Below, piece by piece: positions 33,356 to 42,827 of a stretch of DNA of 64,000 bases. Source of the DNA: Leptolyngbya ohadii IS1 (GTDB lineage Bacteria; Cyanobacteriota; Cyanobacteriia; Elainellales; Elainellaceae). Positions within the stretch are counted from its first letter, which is position 1. The number at the start of each line of letters is the position of its first letter. Made by a program: the position numbers and the translations under genes. Where the stretch lies: positions 679,501-743,500 of the forward strand of contig NZ_NKFP01000001.1 in NCBI RefSeq assembly GCF_002215035.1, given 5' to 3'. The notes below the pieces were generated by a model. The model was not told where the DNA came from, did no database searches, and saw only the letters and a program-made list of their open reading frames with translations.

Positions 33356-34357
33356 ATGCCATTCAATCTTCGCAATCGCAGTTTGTTGAAAGTCGAAGAC
33401 CTTAGCCGACGGGAACTCCTGTACCTGCTGGATTTGGCGCGAGATTTGAAGCGGTCAAAATATTCTCGAACTGAACAGCAGCATTTGAAAGGAAAGACCA
33501 TTGCGCTGATCTTTGAAAAAGCCTCAACCCGGACTCGCTGCGCCTTTGAGGTTGCCTGCTTCGATCAGGGGGCAAATGTTTCCTATCTTGATCCCTCTGG
33601 TTCGCAAATTGGACACAAAGAAACGATTAAAGATACAGCTCGCGTCCTGGGTCGCCTGTACGACGGCATCGAATATCGAGGTTTTAACCAATCGATCGTC
33701 GAAGAACTGGCACGCTATGCAGGCGTTCCTGTCTACAACGGCTTAACCGATGAATCGCATCCGACTCAAATTCTGGCGGATTTCCTGACCATGCAGGAAC
33801 ATAGCGATAAACCCCTGCACGATATTTCATTCTGCTTTGTGGGCGATTGCCGATTTAATATGGCAAATTCCCTTATGATTGGCGGCTGTTTACTGGGAAT
33901 GGATGTGCGATTGGCAAGTCCCTCAACTTTCGCGCCTCATGCAGAAATGGTGACGATCGCTCAACAGCGTGCTGAAAAGTCGGGTGCAAAGCTAACCATT
34001 ACAGATGATATTCAAGCTGCGGTGAAAGGCGTGGACTACATTTACACCGATGTTTGGGTATCGATGGGAGAACCGGATGAAGTCTGGAAGGAACGCATCG
34101 GGTTACTTAAACCCTATCAGGTGAATCAAACACTCATGAACGCGACAGGGAATCCCCGCACCCAGTTTTTGCACTGCCTGCCCTCATTCCACAATACCGA
34201 AACCAAAGTCGGTAAACGGATCTTCGAGAAATACGGCATTGCAGAACTGGAAGTGACCGATGAAGTGTTTGAGTCCGAAGCCTCGATCGTATTTGACCAG
34301 GCAGAGAATCGAATGCACACCATTAAGGCTGTCTTAGTCGCAACCTTGGGCGATTGA
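33356..34357 (+). CDS. argF: Ornithine carbamoyltransferase
   Basis: Catalyses ornithine + carbamoyl phosphate to citrulline + phosphate, or the reverse in catabolic versions. 333 residues with all landmarks: carbamoyl-phosphate loop [15 protein letters not shown] near 54-68, [12 protein letters not shown] near 140, the ornithine-specific DVWVSMG near 231-237, and HCLPSFH near 271. AGGAG lies just upstream. It is followed 11 bp later by carbamate kinase, so it may work catabolically (arcB-like), feeding carbamoyl phosphate from citrulline. No arginine deiminase gene is present in the window, and it may not be the sole biosynthetic OTC of the genome. Confidence 0.93.
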   Translation: MPFNLRNRSLLKVEDLSRRELLYLLDLARDLKRSKYSRTEQQHLKGKTIALIFEKASTRTRCAFEVACFDQGANVSYLDPSGSQIGHKETIKDTARVLGRLYDGIEYRGFNQSIVEELARYAGVPVYNGLTDESHPTQILADFLTMQEHSDKPLHDISFCFVGDCRFNMANSLMIGGCLLGMDVRLASPSTFAPHAEMVTIAQQRAEKSGAKLTITDDIQAAVKGVDYIYTDVWVSMGEPDEVWKERIGLLKPYQVNQTLMNATGNPRTQFLHCLPSFHNTETKVGKRIFEKYGIAELEVTDEVFESEASIVFDQAENRMHTIKAVLVATLGD

Positions 34358-34368
34358 GGAGGTAAACC

Positions 34369-35292
34369 ATGCGAGTTGTAATTGCGCTGGGGGGAAACGC
34401 TCTACTTCGTCGGGATGAACCGATGACCGCAGAACGTCAGCGACGGAATGTTCGCATTGCTGCCCAGGCTCTGGCAGAAGTTGCCCAAAAGCACCAGATT
34501 ATTATTTCCCACGGCAATGGACCGCAAGTGGGTTTATTGGCACTTCAGGCAGCCGCCTATATGCCCAGCAGTCCCTATCCTCTGGACGTACTGGGTGCTG
34601 AAACCGAGGGCATGATTGGCTATTTGCTGGAACAGGAATTGGGCAATCTTCTGCCGCCTGAGCAGCCCCTAGCAACAATTTTGACGATGGTTGAAGTCGA
34701 TGCTCAAGATCCAGCCTTTCAGCATCCCAGTAAACCGATCGGTCCTGTCTACTCGCAGGCAGAAGCCGAACAGCTTGCCGCAGAGCGAGGATGGACGATC
34801 GCCCTGGACGGCAACAAGTTCCGCCGTGTGGTTCCTTCCCCGTTGCCCAAACGCATTTTTGAACTGCGCCCGATTCGATGGCTATTAGAAAAGGGAACGA
34901 TCGTGATTTGTGCTGGAGGTGGCGGCATTCCCACAATGTTTGATGCTGCGGGTAATCTTCAGGGGGTCGAAGCGGTAATCGACAAAGATCGGGCAAGTGC
35001 TTTACTGGCGCAGGAGCTAGCAGCCGACTTTTTTATTATGGCAACCGATGTTGATGCGGTTTATCTCCATTGGGGACAGCCTAACGCAAAGGCAATTCGC
35101 TGTACTTCTCCTGAAGCAATCGCGCAGTTTGAGTTTGCAGAGGGTTCAATGGCTCCCAAGGTGGAAGCGGCGATCGAGTTTGCCTCGAAAACTGGAAAAA
35201 CGGCAGCGATTGGGGCGCTGAGCGATCTGTCCAAAATGATTGCAGGTGAAGCAGGAACCCAGGTAACGGTAGATTCTACGGCGATCGAATGA
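34369..35292 (+). CDS. arcC: Carbamate kinase
   Basis: Reversibly makes ATP from ADP and carbamoyl phosphate, releasing NH3 and CO2. 307 residues, typical length. Motifs: [12 protein letters not shown] at the N-terminus, [15 protein letters not shown] near 44, KPIGPVYS near 122, [13 protein letters not shown] near 152, [10 protein letters not shown] near 184 and [12 protein letters not shown] near 203. A strong GAGGAGG precedes the ATG. Carbamate kinase is uncommon in cyanobacteria as far as I know; linkage with OTC and the cPGS-like gene suggests substrate-level phosphorylation from citrulline or supply of carbamoyl phosphate to another reaction. Confidence 0.94.
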   Translation: MRVVIALGGNALLRRDEPMTAERQRRNVRIAAQALAEVAQKHQIIISHGNGPQVGLLALQAAAYMPSSPYPLDVLGAETEGMIGYLLEQELGNLLPPEQPLATILTMVEVDAQDPAFQHPSKPIGPVYSQAEAEQLAAERGWTIALDGNKFRRVVPSPLPKRIFELRPIRWLLEKGTIVICAGGGGIPTMFDAAGNLQGVEAVIDKDRASALLAQELAADFFIMATDVDAVYLHWGQPNAKAIRCTSPEAIAQFEFAEGSMAPKVEAAIEFASKTGKTAAIGALSDLSKMIAGEAGTQVTVDSTAIE

Positions 35293-35359
35293 GAGTGAGG
35301 TAGTTAAGGTTTGCTGTCCCTTCAAGTCCATATCAAACAAATTGCTGAGGAGATAGATC

Positions 35360-36934
35360 ATGGAAAATTTTGATTTTGTGATTCTCGGAGCAGGGTTAGG
35401 AGGGCTGTCTGCCGCTGCCTGTCTCAGCCGTCAGGGATATCAGGTTGCAGTACTGGAAAAACATTATCTGCCGGGTGGGTGCTGCCATACCTTTGACTAT
35501 GGGGAGTATCATTTCTGTGCAGATGTTCACTACATTTCCCAATGCAGGGAAGATCAGGCGATCGGGCAATTCCTCAGATATATCGATCGGGAGGTCTCCT
35601 TTAACAGCCTTGACCCCGACTGTATCGATCGCGTGATTACACCCGAAGTTGACTTTAAGATTCCCTTAGCCTGGGATCGATTTCGCGATCGGCTACTCGC
35701 TACCTTCCCAGAAGAAGTGGTTCCAATTAACCGCTACTGTGACGAAATTCAGAGGCTCCATGAAGACATCCGTCGTTTGGGACAAGAGCTGCGGTGGTAT
35801 GACCAGAAGTGGTTAGACTGGCTGAAGTTACCCAAGTATTGGAATCTGTTCTCGAAGCGCACTTGGACTCTGCAAGATCTCTACGATGACGTGGGACTCT
35901 CGCCCAAGCTCCAGGCATTGCTGGCGGGACAGAGCGGAGATTATGCCCTGCCTCCCAATGAAATTTCCCTGATTACTCATACTGCCCTGGTCTGGGATTA
36001 CTCAGAAGGCGCATACTATCCCAAACATCACTTCAAATATTTTGTAGAGACGATCGTGGATACCATTACTGCAAATGGTGGAGTGGTTCACTACGAAACT
36101 CCAGTTGAACATCTTCAGGTTACGGATCACAAAATCGAGAATGTGATCGCAGGCGGTAAAGTGTATAAAGCCAGGAACGCCTATATCAGCGATCTTGATC
36201 CGAAATTAACCGTTCAGCTCATGCATGATTCCAGCAGCCTGAGTCGATCGGAACAGCGGCGGCTCACACAGTACGAATACTCTGCCAGTGCTTTTAATAT
36301 CTATCTGGGACTGAATCAGCAGTTCAAGCCCGAAAATTATGGGATTGGCAACTGGAACATCTGGTATTATCCCACCGGCGATCTTAATCAGGAATATCAA
36401 CAGCAGCTTCAGGGCAATCTACAGCATCCCTGGATTTTCCTCTCCTGCCCCACTATGAAATCTCAGGAAGCGGGAATGGCGCCTCCCGGTCATCATGTTC
36501 TGGAGATTGCTACCGTTTGCCCTTACGAATCGTTCAAACAGCCACATGACACCGATCCAAAGGCTTATAAAGCGAAAAAACGGCAGGTTTACCAAGAGGT
36601 GATGACCAGCGTGCGGGATCTAATTCCTGATGTGGATACCTACACCCGAATGAAGATTTACGGCACACCAACCACCAGCGAACACTATTTAGGACAGCCC
36701 CAGGGCAATATTTACGGTGCAAAACTCATCCCTCGTCAGGTTGGACTCAATCGGCTCGGATATGTCACCGAGCTTCCGAATCTGTTCTTGGTGGGTGCAA
36801 GCGCAGGCTATCCCAGTGTTCCGGGTGTGATTGGCAATGGGATGGATGTGGTCGAAATGATTACCGGAGAATCTGTTCGACATGCCAGAAAATCACCGGA
36901 GTTATCGCTTCCACTCCTGGGACGATCGGCGTAG
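35360..36934 (+). CDS. FAD-dependent oxidoreductase, RetSat/CrtISO-like
   Basis: 524 residues. N-terminal FAD/NAD(P) Rossmann motif DFVILGAGLGGLSAAACLSR, followed by EKHYLPGGCCHTF, and C-terminal FAD-binding VGASAGYPSVPGVIGNGMDV. The layout is that of phytoene-desaturase-related enzymes, closest in feel to all-trans-retinol 13,14-reductases and carotenoid isomerases. No carotenoid genes lie nearby. A GAGGAGATAGATC leader supports the start. It sits 67 bp after arcC and before the split dikinase on the same strand, so it probably serves the cluster's pathway: saturating or desaturating a hydrophobic or polyketide-like substrate. The substrate is unknown. Confidence 0.82.
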   Translation: MENFDFVILGAGLGGLSAAACLSRQGYQVAVLEKHYLPGGCCHTFDYGEYHFCADVHYISQCREDQAIGQFLRYIDREVSFNSLDPDCIDRVITPEVDFKIPLAWDRFRDRLLATFPEEVVPINRYCDEIQRLHEDIRRLGQELRWYDQKWLDWLKLPKYWNLFSKRTWTLQDLYDDVGLSPKLQALLAGQSGDYALPPNEISLITHTALVWDYSEGAYYPKHHFKYFVETIVDTITANGGVVHYETPVEHLQVTDHKIENVIAGGKVYKARNAYISDLDPKLTVQLMHDSSSLSRSEQRRLTQYEYSASAFNIYLGLNQQFKPENYGIGNWNIWYYPTGDLNQEYQQQLQGNLQHPWIFLSCPTMKSQEAGMAPPGHHVLEIATVCPYESFKQPHDTDPKAYKAKKRQVYQEVMTSVRDLIPDVDTYTRMKIYGTPTTSEHYLGQPQGNIYGAKLIPRQVGLNRLGYVTELPNLFLVGASAGYPSVPGVIGNGMDVVEMITGESVRHARKSPELSLPLLGRSA

Positions 36935-37260
36935 GAAACCCTCCTGGGCAGCATAACGCTTGATGCGGCTGCCCTAGTCTCGTTGTTGGCGACGACACCA
37001 CCGTTTATCCAGTCGAGGCTTCTGCCCTCCAGTCGAGTCCCTGGTTCTGACAGTTTCCTTGAAACTCGCTCATTCATAAATATTTCCTGAGGAATGTTTA
37101 AGTTCTGGTGCATTTTCTTGTTTTGGTGCATTTTCTTGTTTAAAGAATGGTTAACTTTAGGTTAAACATCTGGAAATTTTGTAGAAGCTGGAGAAGCTCA
37201 GATAAAGCAATCTCAGGCAGCTGAGTAACTTTTACAACTTCTCTTAATAGCTTCATTGAT
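36935..37260. other. Leader region of the split dikinase genes
   Basis: 326 bp without a supportable gene. It contains a direct doublet of a GGTGCATTTTCTTGTTTT-like unit near 37107-37140 and an AT-rich TTAACTTTAGGTTAAAC dyad-like stretch at 37151-37167. An internal promoter for the dikinase/MFS genes is likely here, as this is the only long gap in the cluster. Confidence 0.5.
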
Positions 37261-38955
37261 ATGTCTGTGTACGTAGAAGAATTTGCACCTCCAGGACCTG
37301 GCTCCTGGATATTAGAAACAACCCATTGGTCACGCCCGATGACCCGCTATGGAATGAATATCTTTCCTTCAGCATTCAAGCGAGGGTTTCAAGAAGGCAC
37401 TGCCCGATATGGGATGATGCTGGACTACATCGAATATGCCGCAGTAAACGGTTTTGCCTACAACTGCGCTCACGTCGTCGGGGCACCGCCAGAAGCCACA
37501 GCACCGCCCCCCAAGTGGATCTTTAAGCTGCTGACTCGGTTTCATCCCCAGGTACGTCAGCGCGTTCAAGCTGCTAAAGCCGCATTTGAGCAAAAGCTGT
37601 GGCGGGCAGACCTGAAGCAATGGGATGAAAGCTGGAAGCCTGCTCTGGCACGCACCTATCAAGCCCTGCAAAGCGTTGATCCAACCCAGTTGTCTCTGGA
37701 GGACTTAATTGCCCACCTGAATGCCTGTCGAGATGCACTGGCAGAGGCTATTTATTATCATCATCGGCTGAATCCCTGTGCGCTGGTGCCGCTGGGCGAT
37801 TTCCTGGTGCAGGCTCAGGGCTGGACTGGACTGGAACCGCAGATCCTATTGCAATTGCTGCAAGGGGCAACCCCCGTATCGATCGGAGCGATCGGCGAAA
37901 TTCAACAGCTCGCGCAAACTATTCATCAGCATCCCGAAGCCGCCTCACTCTTAAACAGTCAGCAGCCTGCCGCCGAGATTTTGCAGCAGATCCAGGCAAT
38001 ACCGGGTGCAGTGGGTGAAGCCATGAACGCCTATCTCAACGTGGTCGGGCTTCGCGTTTTAACCGGGTATGACGTGGGGGATTTGTATGCCCTCGATACC
38101 CCCGAACTGCTCGTAGAGACGATTCGTGCAGCCCTCGATACCCCTGTGCATCAGAGCGTCACAGACCGCTTGGCAGAGCAAACCGAAAAGGTGCGATCGG
38201 CAGTCCCAGAGGAACATCGGGCTGAATTTGATGCGCTGCTGGCAGAGGCTCGTTTAACCTATCGCATTCGGGATGAGCGGGGCTATCTCAACGATGCCTG
38301 GGCAACCGGAATTGCCAGACGAGCCCTCTTAGCAGCAGGCGATCGGCTCACCGCAGCAGGCAAACTCGAAAAGCCGGAACATGCCGTTGAGCTGACCCAC
38401 GACGAACTAATTGCCCTGCTCCAGGGACAGCCCGGACCTTCTGCCCACGAACTCGCCGAATATTTCCATTACCGCACCAGCAAAACGATCGCCGATGCCC
38501 CTGTTCACCTCGGTACACCGCCTGGCTCACCGCCCCCAGACGATTGGCTGCCGCCTGCTTCCGCTCGTATGAGTCGCGCGATGAATGTTGTGCTGGGACA
38601 TCTGTTTGCCGCACCGGGTAAGCAAATCGAGCCGAAAACTATTCAGGGGGTTCCTGCGAGTCCGGGAGAGTATGAGGGCATCGCCAGACTGGTGCTGGAT
38701 CTGGAGGATATGGCGCAGGTGAAGGAAGGCGATATTCTGGTCGCCCGGATGACGGCTCCTTCCTACAATGCGCTGCTGCCGATGCTGGGCGGCATTGTCA
38801 CCGATCGCGGTGGGCTACTTTCCCATGCGGCGATCGTGGCTCGTGAGTATGGTTTACCCGCCGTGGTGGGCTGTATGGAAGCGACTCAGGCGATTCCCAA
38901 TGGCAGTCGTATTCGGGTCAATGGAACTTCTGGAGAGGTCAAGATTCTGGCATGA
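37261..38955 (+). CDS. PEP-utilising dikinase subunit: acceptor-type domain plus phosphohistidine domain
   Basis: 564 residues. The C-terminal 100 residues form a PEP-utilising-enzyme mobile domain: GVPASPGEYEGIARLVLD, GDILVARMTAPSYNALLPML and the phosphohistidine motif GGLLSHAAIVAREYGLPAVV. The first ~450 residues, beginning near GPGSWILETTHWSRPMTRY, resemble the middle substrate-binding region of rifampin-phosphotransferase-like and PEP-synthase-like proteins. The N-terminal ATP-grasp domain normally found in these enzymes is missing here and is encoded by the next, overlapping gene. The pair should transfer the beta-phosphate of ATP through His to an unknown acceptor. Strand, spacing and content tie it to the cPGS-like/arcC cluster. 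Confidence 0.83.
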   Translation: MSVYVEEFAPPGPGSWILETTHWSRPMTRYGMNIFPSAFKRGFQEGTARYGMMLDYIEYAAVNGFAYNCAHVVGAPPEATAPPPKWIFKLLTRFHPQVRQRVQAAKAAFEQKLWRADLKQWDESWKPALARTYQALQSVDPTQLSLEDLIAHLNACRDALAEAIYYHHRLNPCALVPLGDFLVQAQGWTGLEPQILLQLLQGATPVSIGAIGEIQQLAQTIHQHPEAASLLNSQQPAAEILQQIQAIPGAVGEAMNAYLNVVGLRVLTGYDVGDLYALDTPELLVETIRAALDTPVHQSVTDRLAEQTEKVRSAVPEEHRAEFDALLAEARLTYRIRDERGYLNDAWATGIARRALLAAGDRLTAAGKLEKPEHAVELTHDELIALLQGQPGPSAHELAEYFHYRTSKTIADAPVHLGTPPGSPPPDDWLPPASARMSRAMNVVLGHLFAAPGKQIEPKTIQGVPASPGEYEGIARLVLDLEDMAQVKEGDILVARMTAPSYNALLPMLGGIVTDRGGLLSHAAIVAREYGLPAVVGCMEATQAIPNGSRIRVNGTSGEVKILA

Positions 38956-39797
38956 CCCCAATCAACTTACTGATGCATCCCCTTAACTTAACCGAAGCGT
39001 TGGATGAGGCAGTCTGCGGTGGCAAAGCCGTGCAGCTAGGCGCAGCGATCCGGGCAGGACTTCCTGTGCCGTCGGGATTTGTGCTGACCGCTCCTCTGGT
39101 CAATGCGATTGCCGCTCAGGAGGCAGAGCCGATCGATCGGGCTGTGCAGGCTTTTACTCAGCTCCAGGGCGCGGTGGCGGTGCGATCGTCCGCAGTCGGA
39201 GAAGATTCCAGTCAGGCAAGTTTTGCGGGTCAACACCTCACCTGCCTGAATATTTGCTCGCCCAGCGGACTGATCGAAGCCGTACAGCAGGTCTGGCAGT
39301 CGGGTCAAAGTGCGGCTGCCCAAAGCTATCGTCAGCGGTTAGGCATTACCCAGGTGCCTGAGGTGGCAGTGGTGGTGCAGCGTTTCATTCCGGCAACGCA
39401 ATCGGGAGTGCTGTTCACCCGTAATCCGATCAGCGGTAAAGACGAACGGGTAATAGAAGCGTCCTGGGGATTGGGAGAAGCGATCGTGTCTGGTTTCGTG
39501 ACGCCGGACTGCTATCGGCTTCAGCGGCAGGGTCAGGTGATAGAACAAACCCCTGGTGTCAAAGACATCGCCATTGTCCCGATCGCCGAGGGGCAAACGC
39601 AGCAGGTTGCTGTAGAACCGCATCGTGTCAGGGCTTTGTGCTTAGAGGATTGGCATCTGGAGCAGTTAAACTGCCTGGCAACCCTGTGCGAGCAGCACTT
39701 TCAGCAGCCTCTGGATCTGGAATGGTGCTTTGAGGGTTCGACGCTGTATTTACTTCAGTGCCGCGCTATTACTCGCATTGCATCGCATCCTGTTTAA
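38952..39797 (+). CDS. Split dikinase subunit: ATP-grasp (PPDK N-terminal) domain
   Basis: 281 residues equal to the pyruvate-phosphate-dikinase / PEP-synthase ATP-binding domain alone. Motifs: GGKAVQLGAAIRAGLPVPSG near the N-terminus, VAVRSSAVGEDSSQASFAGQ near 75-95, VVVQRFIPATQSGVLFTRNP, EASWGLGEAIVSGFVTPD and a final LDLEWCFEGSTLYLLQCRAI. It has no phosphohistidine domain of its own. An ATGA overlap of 4 bp with the preceding gene strongly suggests a 1:1 complex. In single-chain relatives this domain comes first; here the gene order is reversed, so it is not a simple split of a one-gene ancestor by a stop codon. Confidence 0.88.
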   Translation: MTPINLLMHPLNLTEALDEAVCGGKAVQLGAAIRAGLPVPSGFVLTAPLVNAIAAQEAEPIDRAVQAFTQLQGAVAVRSSAVGEDSSQASFAGQHLTCLNICSPSGLIEAVQQVWQSGQSAAAQSYRQRLGITQVPEVAVVVQRFIPATQSGVLFTRNPISGKDERVIEASWGLGEAIVSGFVTPDCYRLQRQGQVIEQTPGVKDIAIVPIAEGQTQQVAVEPHRVRALCLEDWHLEQLNCLATLCEQHFQQPLDLEWCFEGSTLYLLQCRAITRIASHPV

Positions 39798-39888
39798 GCC
39801 TTTGCCTGTCTATTTGCCTGTCTAATTATCTAAGCCTCGATTTTATCTAAGCCGCGATTGCTTAAGCCTCTGCTTGAGCCTAGATCTC

Positions 39889-41250
39889 ATGAACGATTCG
39901 ACCTCCCAATCGGTTTGGCGCGATCGTGCCTTGCTGATAGCGATCATGCTCAGTTCGATGCTGGCACCGCTCAACTCAACCATGATTGCGGTTGCCCTGC
40001 CGCGCCTGATTACTGAGTTTCAGACCGATGTTGCCCATGCAAGCTGGCTGGTGACAAGCTATTTGATTGCGATGGCAACCTTGCAGCCGATCGCTGGAAA
40101 ACTGGGCGATCGTTGGGGGCGGCGTTCTCTGATTCTGGGCGGGTTAGTCTGCTTTGGCGTGGCTTCCTTAGCGGCAACATGGGCACCCAATTTGTCTTTG
40201 CTGATTGGATTTCGGCTGCTGCAAGCGGTTTCTGGGGCGATCGCCATTCCGAATGGGATTGCTTTAGTCCGAGAAGCCGTGCCTGACCATCAGCGGGCAA
40301 CCCAGTTTGGGTTAGTGAGCAGTGCGACCTCCTTAGCAGCGGCGATCGGTCCTCCCATTGGTGGGGTGTTAACCAGTTTGGCAGGGTGGCGAGCCATCTT
40401 TTTTGTGAATGTGCTGCTGATTCTGCCTGCTTTGCTGCTGGGCGCATGGGCAATTCCTCGACGCAGTCGGAAGGCAGCCTCTCGTCCGTTTGATTGGGGC
40501 GGATCGCTCTTGCTGGCGGCGGTGCTGGCAAGCCTGGCAGGGCTGTTGTCCCAAATGCGGCAGGGAGGACTGGCAATTTCTCCCGGACTGGCTGTGGGAA
40601 GTGTGGTGGCTCTGGGGGTCGCATTCTTTGCCTACGAAGCGCGGCATCCTGACCCGATTATTCAACTCCGCTTTTTTCGTAAACGTGCCTTTGCTGCGGC
40701 CAATGGGGCGATCGCGCTCAGTAACTTAGCCATGTATGTCACCCTGCTCAGCTTGCCTATCCTGCTGTCAGAGCGGGCGGGCTGGACGGACTCGCAAATT
40801 GGGTTTGTCCTTGCCGCCTTTTCTGGATTAATGATTATTGGCTCTCCCTTAGGCGGACGCTGGGCAGATCGCTGGGGTCGTCGCCTGCCAACGGTCATAG
40901 GATTAACCCTATTCACACTGGGGTTACTGCCGCTGGTGATTCGGGCAGAGACGGTTCCACTCCTGTTGCTATTGCCTGGACTGGCGATCGCTGGCAGCGG
41001 GATGGGAGCTTCGATGGCAGGGCTACAAACGTCTGCGCTGGAATCTTTGAAGCCTGAAGAAGCCGGAGTCGCAGCAGGAGTATTTTCAACCAGTCGCTAT
41101 CTGGGCAGTATTGTGGGTTCCAGTATTCTGGCAGGGATACTCAGTTCCAGCGGTAACTTTCATCTGGTGTTTTGGATGGTGGGCATTACCGCTTTCCTTT
41201 CAGTTCTGGTCAGTCTGGGTTTGCGCGATCGTCCTTTGAGCGAGGCGTAG
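39889..41250 (+). CDS. MFS transporter, DHA2 (EmrB/QacA-like) drug/metabolite exporter
   Basis: 453 residues with about 14 membrane helices. Signatures: PLNSTMIAVALPRLITEF in helix 1, the loop 2-3 motif GKLGDRWGRRSLILGG, motif C AIGPPIGGVLTSLAGWR, and a second RWGRRLPT repeat in the C-terminal half. ATG at 39889 is chosen over a TTG five codons upstream. It follows the split dikinase by 91 bp on the same strand. The simplest reading is a proton-driven exporter for the product of the preceding genes. The gap before it carries repeated TAAGCC-containing short units. Confidence 0.9.
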   Translation: MNDSTSQSVWRDRALLIAIMLSSMLAPLNSTMIAVALPRLITEFQTDVAHASWLVTSYLIAMATLQPIAGKLGDRWGRRSLILGGLVCFGVASLAATWAPNLSLLIGFRLLQAVSGAIAIPNGIALVREAVPDHQRATQFGLVSSATSLAAAIGPPIGGVLTSLAGWRAIFFVNVLLILPALLLGAWAIPRRSRKAASRPFDWGGSLLLAAVLASLAGLLSQMRQGGLAISPGLAVGSVVALGVAFFAYEARHPDPIIQLRFFRKRAFAAANGAIALSNLAMYVTLLSLPILLSERAGWTDSQIGFVLAAFSGLMIIGSPLGGRWADRWGRRLPTVIGLTLFTLGLLPLVIRAETVPLLLLLPGLAIAGSGMGASMAGLQTSALESLKPEEAGVAAGVFSTSRYLGSIVGSSILAGILSSSGNFHLVFWMVGITAFLSVLVSLGLRDRPLSEA

Positions 41251-41370
41251 CAGTCCTTTGGTTCGTGAGGTCATTGCCAATCACGATCACAGCTCCAGAG
41301 TTCATTCCGGGAATTAATCCCTGTGCTAACCAAGTTCCAAACAGATTGCGATTACAGGAACCTGCGTAGG

Positions 41371-42648
41371 TCAGGGGGCAAACCCAACGAGTGTATCGAT
41401 CGCCTGCTGCTTCTGCGGGTCGTTTCCTGCGGCATACTCCAGCGGAAAATCAACTGTGAGATCGGGAATGATACCTTTACCTTCTAATCGTTGATTTCCA
41501 TTTACCAGCACGTCTGCCACTGCAACGTAGAGCAAACTGCCATCCTGCACCACAAATGCCCGTCCTGCGACAACTGCACCTGCGGTTTTTGCGCCTATAG
41601 ATACGCCAATCTTTGCCTGCTGAAAGCCAAACGCTACAATTTCTTTACTGCTGCGGCTGCCTTCATTAATCAACAGCACCACGGGCTTTCTCCAGCGGTA
41701 GTTGGGGCTGAAGGTTTTTCCGTCTCGCCCAATAGTGGTCACGGTTGGGCTGTCTCCCGTAAAAAAGTTGAGATAATCGATCGACCCGCCCCCCCAGCCA
41801 TCTCGGAGATCCAGCACTAAACCGTCCACCGCTGCAAGTTTACCAAACATCAGGTCTTCAATCATTTGCTGCTGGTGCAAGTCAGCCGCGTTCGACCAGA
41901 TGTGAATATACCCAATGCGTTTGCCCTGCTGCTCTATGACCTGTGTACTTGCCCGCTGTGCGTCTTTAAATACAGTTACCGCATTTAATTTTTGAGGGGT
42001 AACGTGAATCGCCTGCTGGCTCTGCGGGTCGCTCGTTCGCTGGATTAGCAGTGTTACTGGCTGTCCTGCTTTACCTGCAAAGGACGCGATCGATTGATAC
42101 GGTTTGTTATCGACAGTAATTAACTGATCTCCAACCTTTAGCTCCGCGCTAGCTGCTGGGCTTCCTTCTAAAATTCCGCTGATAAAGACTTTCTCACCAA
42201 TCGTTTTCGTAAAAATGCCAATGCCCGTATATTCATACTTGTTGCCGGGGAATAGGGCTTTTGCAGCAGGCGGAAGATCCTTCATCTCAGGCTGGAAAAT
42301 GCCCAGGAGTTGATAGTAAGCTGTTTCCTCAGGCGTATAAAAATGAGTATGGGAGGTTTGCAGTTCAGCAAGCATTTGATTAATTGTTCCCGCAAGCTGC
42401 TGCCGACCGTTCAGTGTTGCAATCTGCGGCTTATACCTATCGCGTACAGCAGTCCAATCAATCCCATTAAATTTTTGGTCATAAAAATTCTCGTTTACCG
42501 TCTGCCAGACTTCGTTAAAAACCTTTTCCTCGATCGATTCCTGCGATAGGACAGGAGTGATAAACCAAAGCAGAAATAGGGCTACAAAGCTAATCCCTGC
42601 GATCGCAGAAAACTTTGTTGCTCTGGATGAACTGAAGAAGCGAATCAT
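41371..42648 (-). CDS. S41 (C-terminal-processing-type) peptidase with PDZ domain
   Basis: 425 residues from the ATG at 42648 (an in-frame TTG lies 16 codons upstream). N-terminal membrane anchor or signal around FSAIAGISFVALFLLWFI, an N-terminal helical region (FNEVWQTVNENFYDQKFNGI), a PDZ domain near 130-215 (GIGIFTKTIGEKVFISGIL, GSPAASAELKVGDQLITVD) and the protease core with LVLDLRDGWGGGSIDYLNFF and the catalytic-type serine in LINEGSRSSKEIVAFGF. The family cleaves near C-termini; CtpA relatives mature photosystem II D1, but this divergent protein may do other envelope work. It is monocistronic and convergent with the MFS gene. Confidence 0.88.
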   Translation of the reverse strand: MIRFFSSSRATKFSAIAGISFVALFLLWFITPVLSQESIEEKVFNEVWQTVNENFYDQKFNGIDWTAVRDRYKPQIATLNGRQQLAGTINQMLAELQTSHTHFYTPEETAYYQLLGIFQPEMKDLPPAAKALFPGNKYEYTGIGIFTKTIGEKVFISGILEGSPAASAELKVGDQLITVDNKPYQSIASFAGKAGQPVTLLIQRTSDPQSQQAIHVTPQKLNAVTVFKDAQRASTQVIEQQGKRIGYIHIWSNAADLHQQQMIEDLMFGKLAAVDGLVLDLRDGWGGGSIDYLNFFTGDSPTVTTIGRDGKTFSPNYRWRKPVVLLINEGSRSSKEIVAFGFQQAKIGVSIGAKTAGAVVAGRAFVVQDGSLLYVAVADVLVNGNQRLEGKGIIPDLTVDFPLEYAAGNDPQKQQAIDTLVGFAP

Positions 42649-42785
42649 TGTTCTGTACAGTTTTATGGTCTGAGCGGTAGGCTTCCAGGAAATCAAACCA
42701 GAATAAAGCGATCTATTTTGAAAGATTTCTACCCTTTCACACAGGTAGATCTCACAGGGAGTGTTTCCGTTTAAGCGTTAGCTCC

Positions 42786-42827
42786 ATTTCAGCAAACATA
42801 TTTCAGCGGACATATTTCAGCGAACAT
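42786..42827. repeat. Three tandem copies of a 14-bp unit
   Basis: ATTTCAGC(A/G)(A/G)ACAT occurs three times back to back at 42786, 42800 and 42814 in the gap between the S41 protease and the GH31 gene. Confidence 0.92.

Noticed and set aside
36808-37131. Reverse-strand 107-codon frame at the 3' end of the flavoprotein gene
   Set aside because: Mostly antisense of a clear gene; the non-overlapping part is the repeat-bearing leader and shows no motif.
40010-40624. 204-codon reverse frame opposite the MFS gene
   Set aside because: Antisense of a membrane protein; Pro/Arg-rich shadow without start signals.
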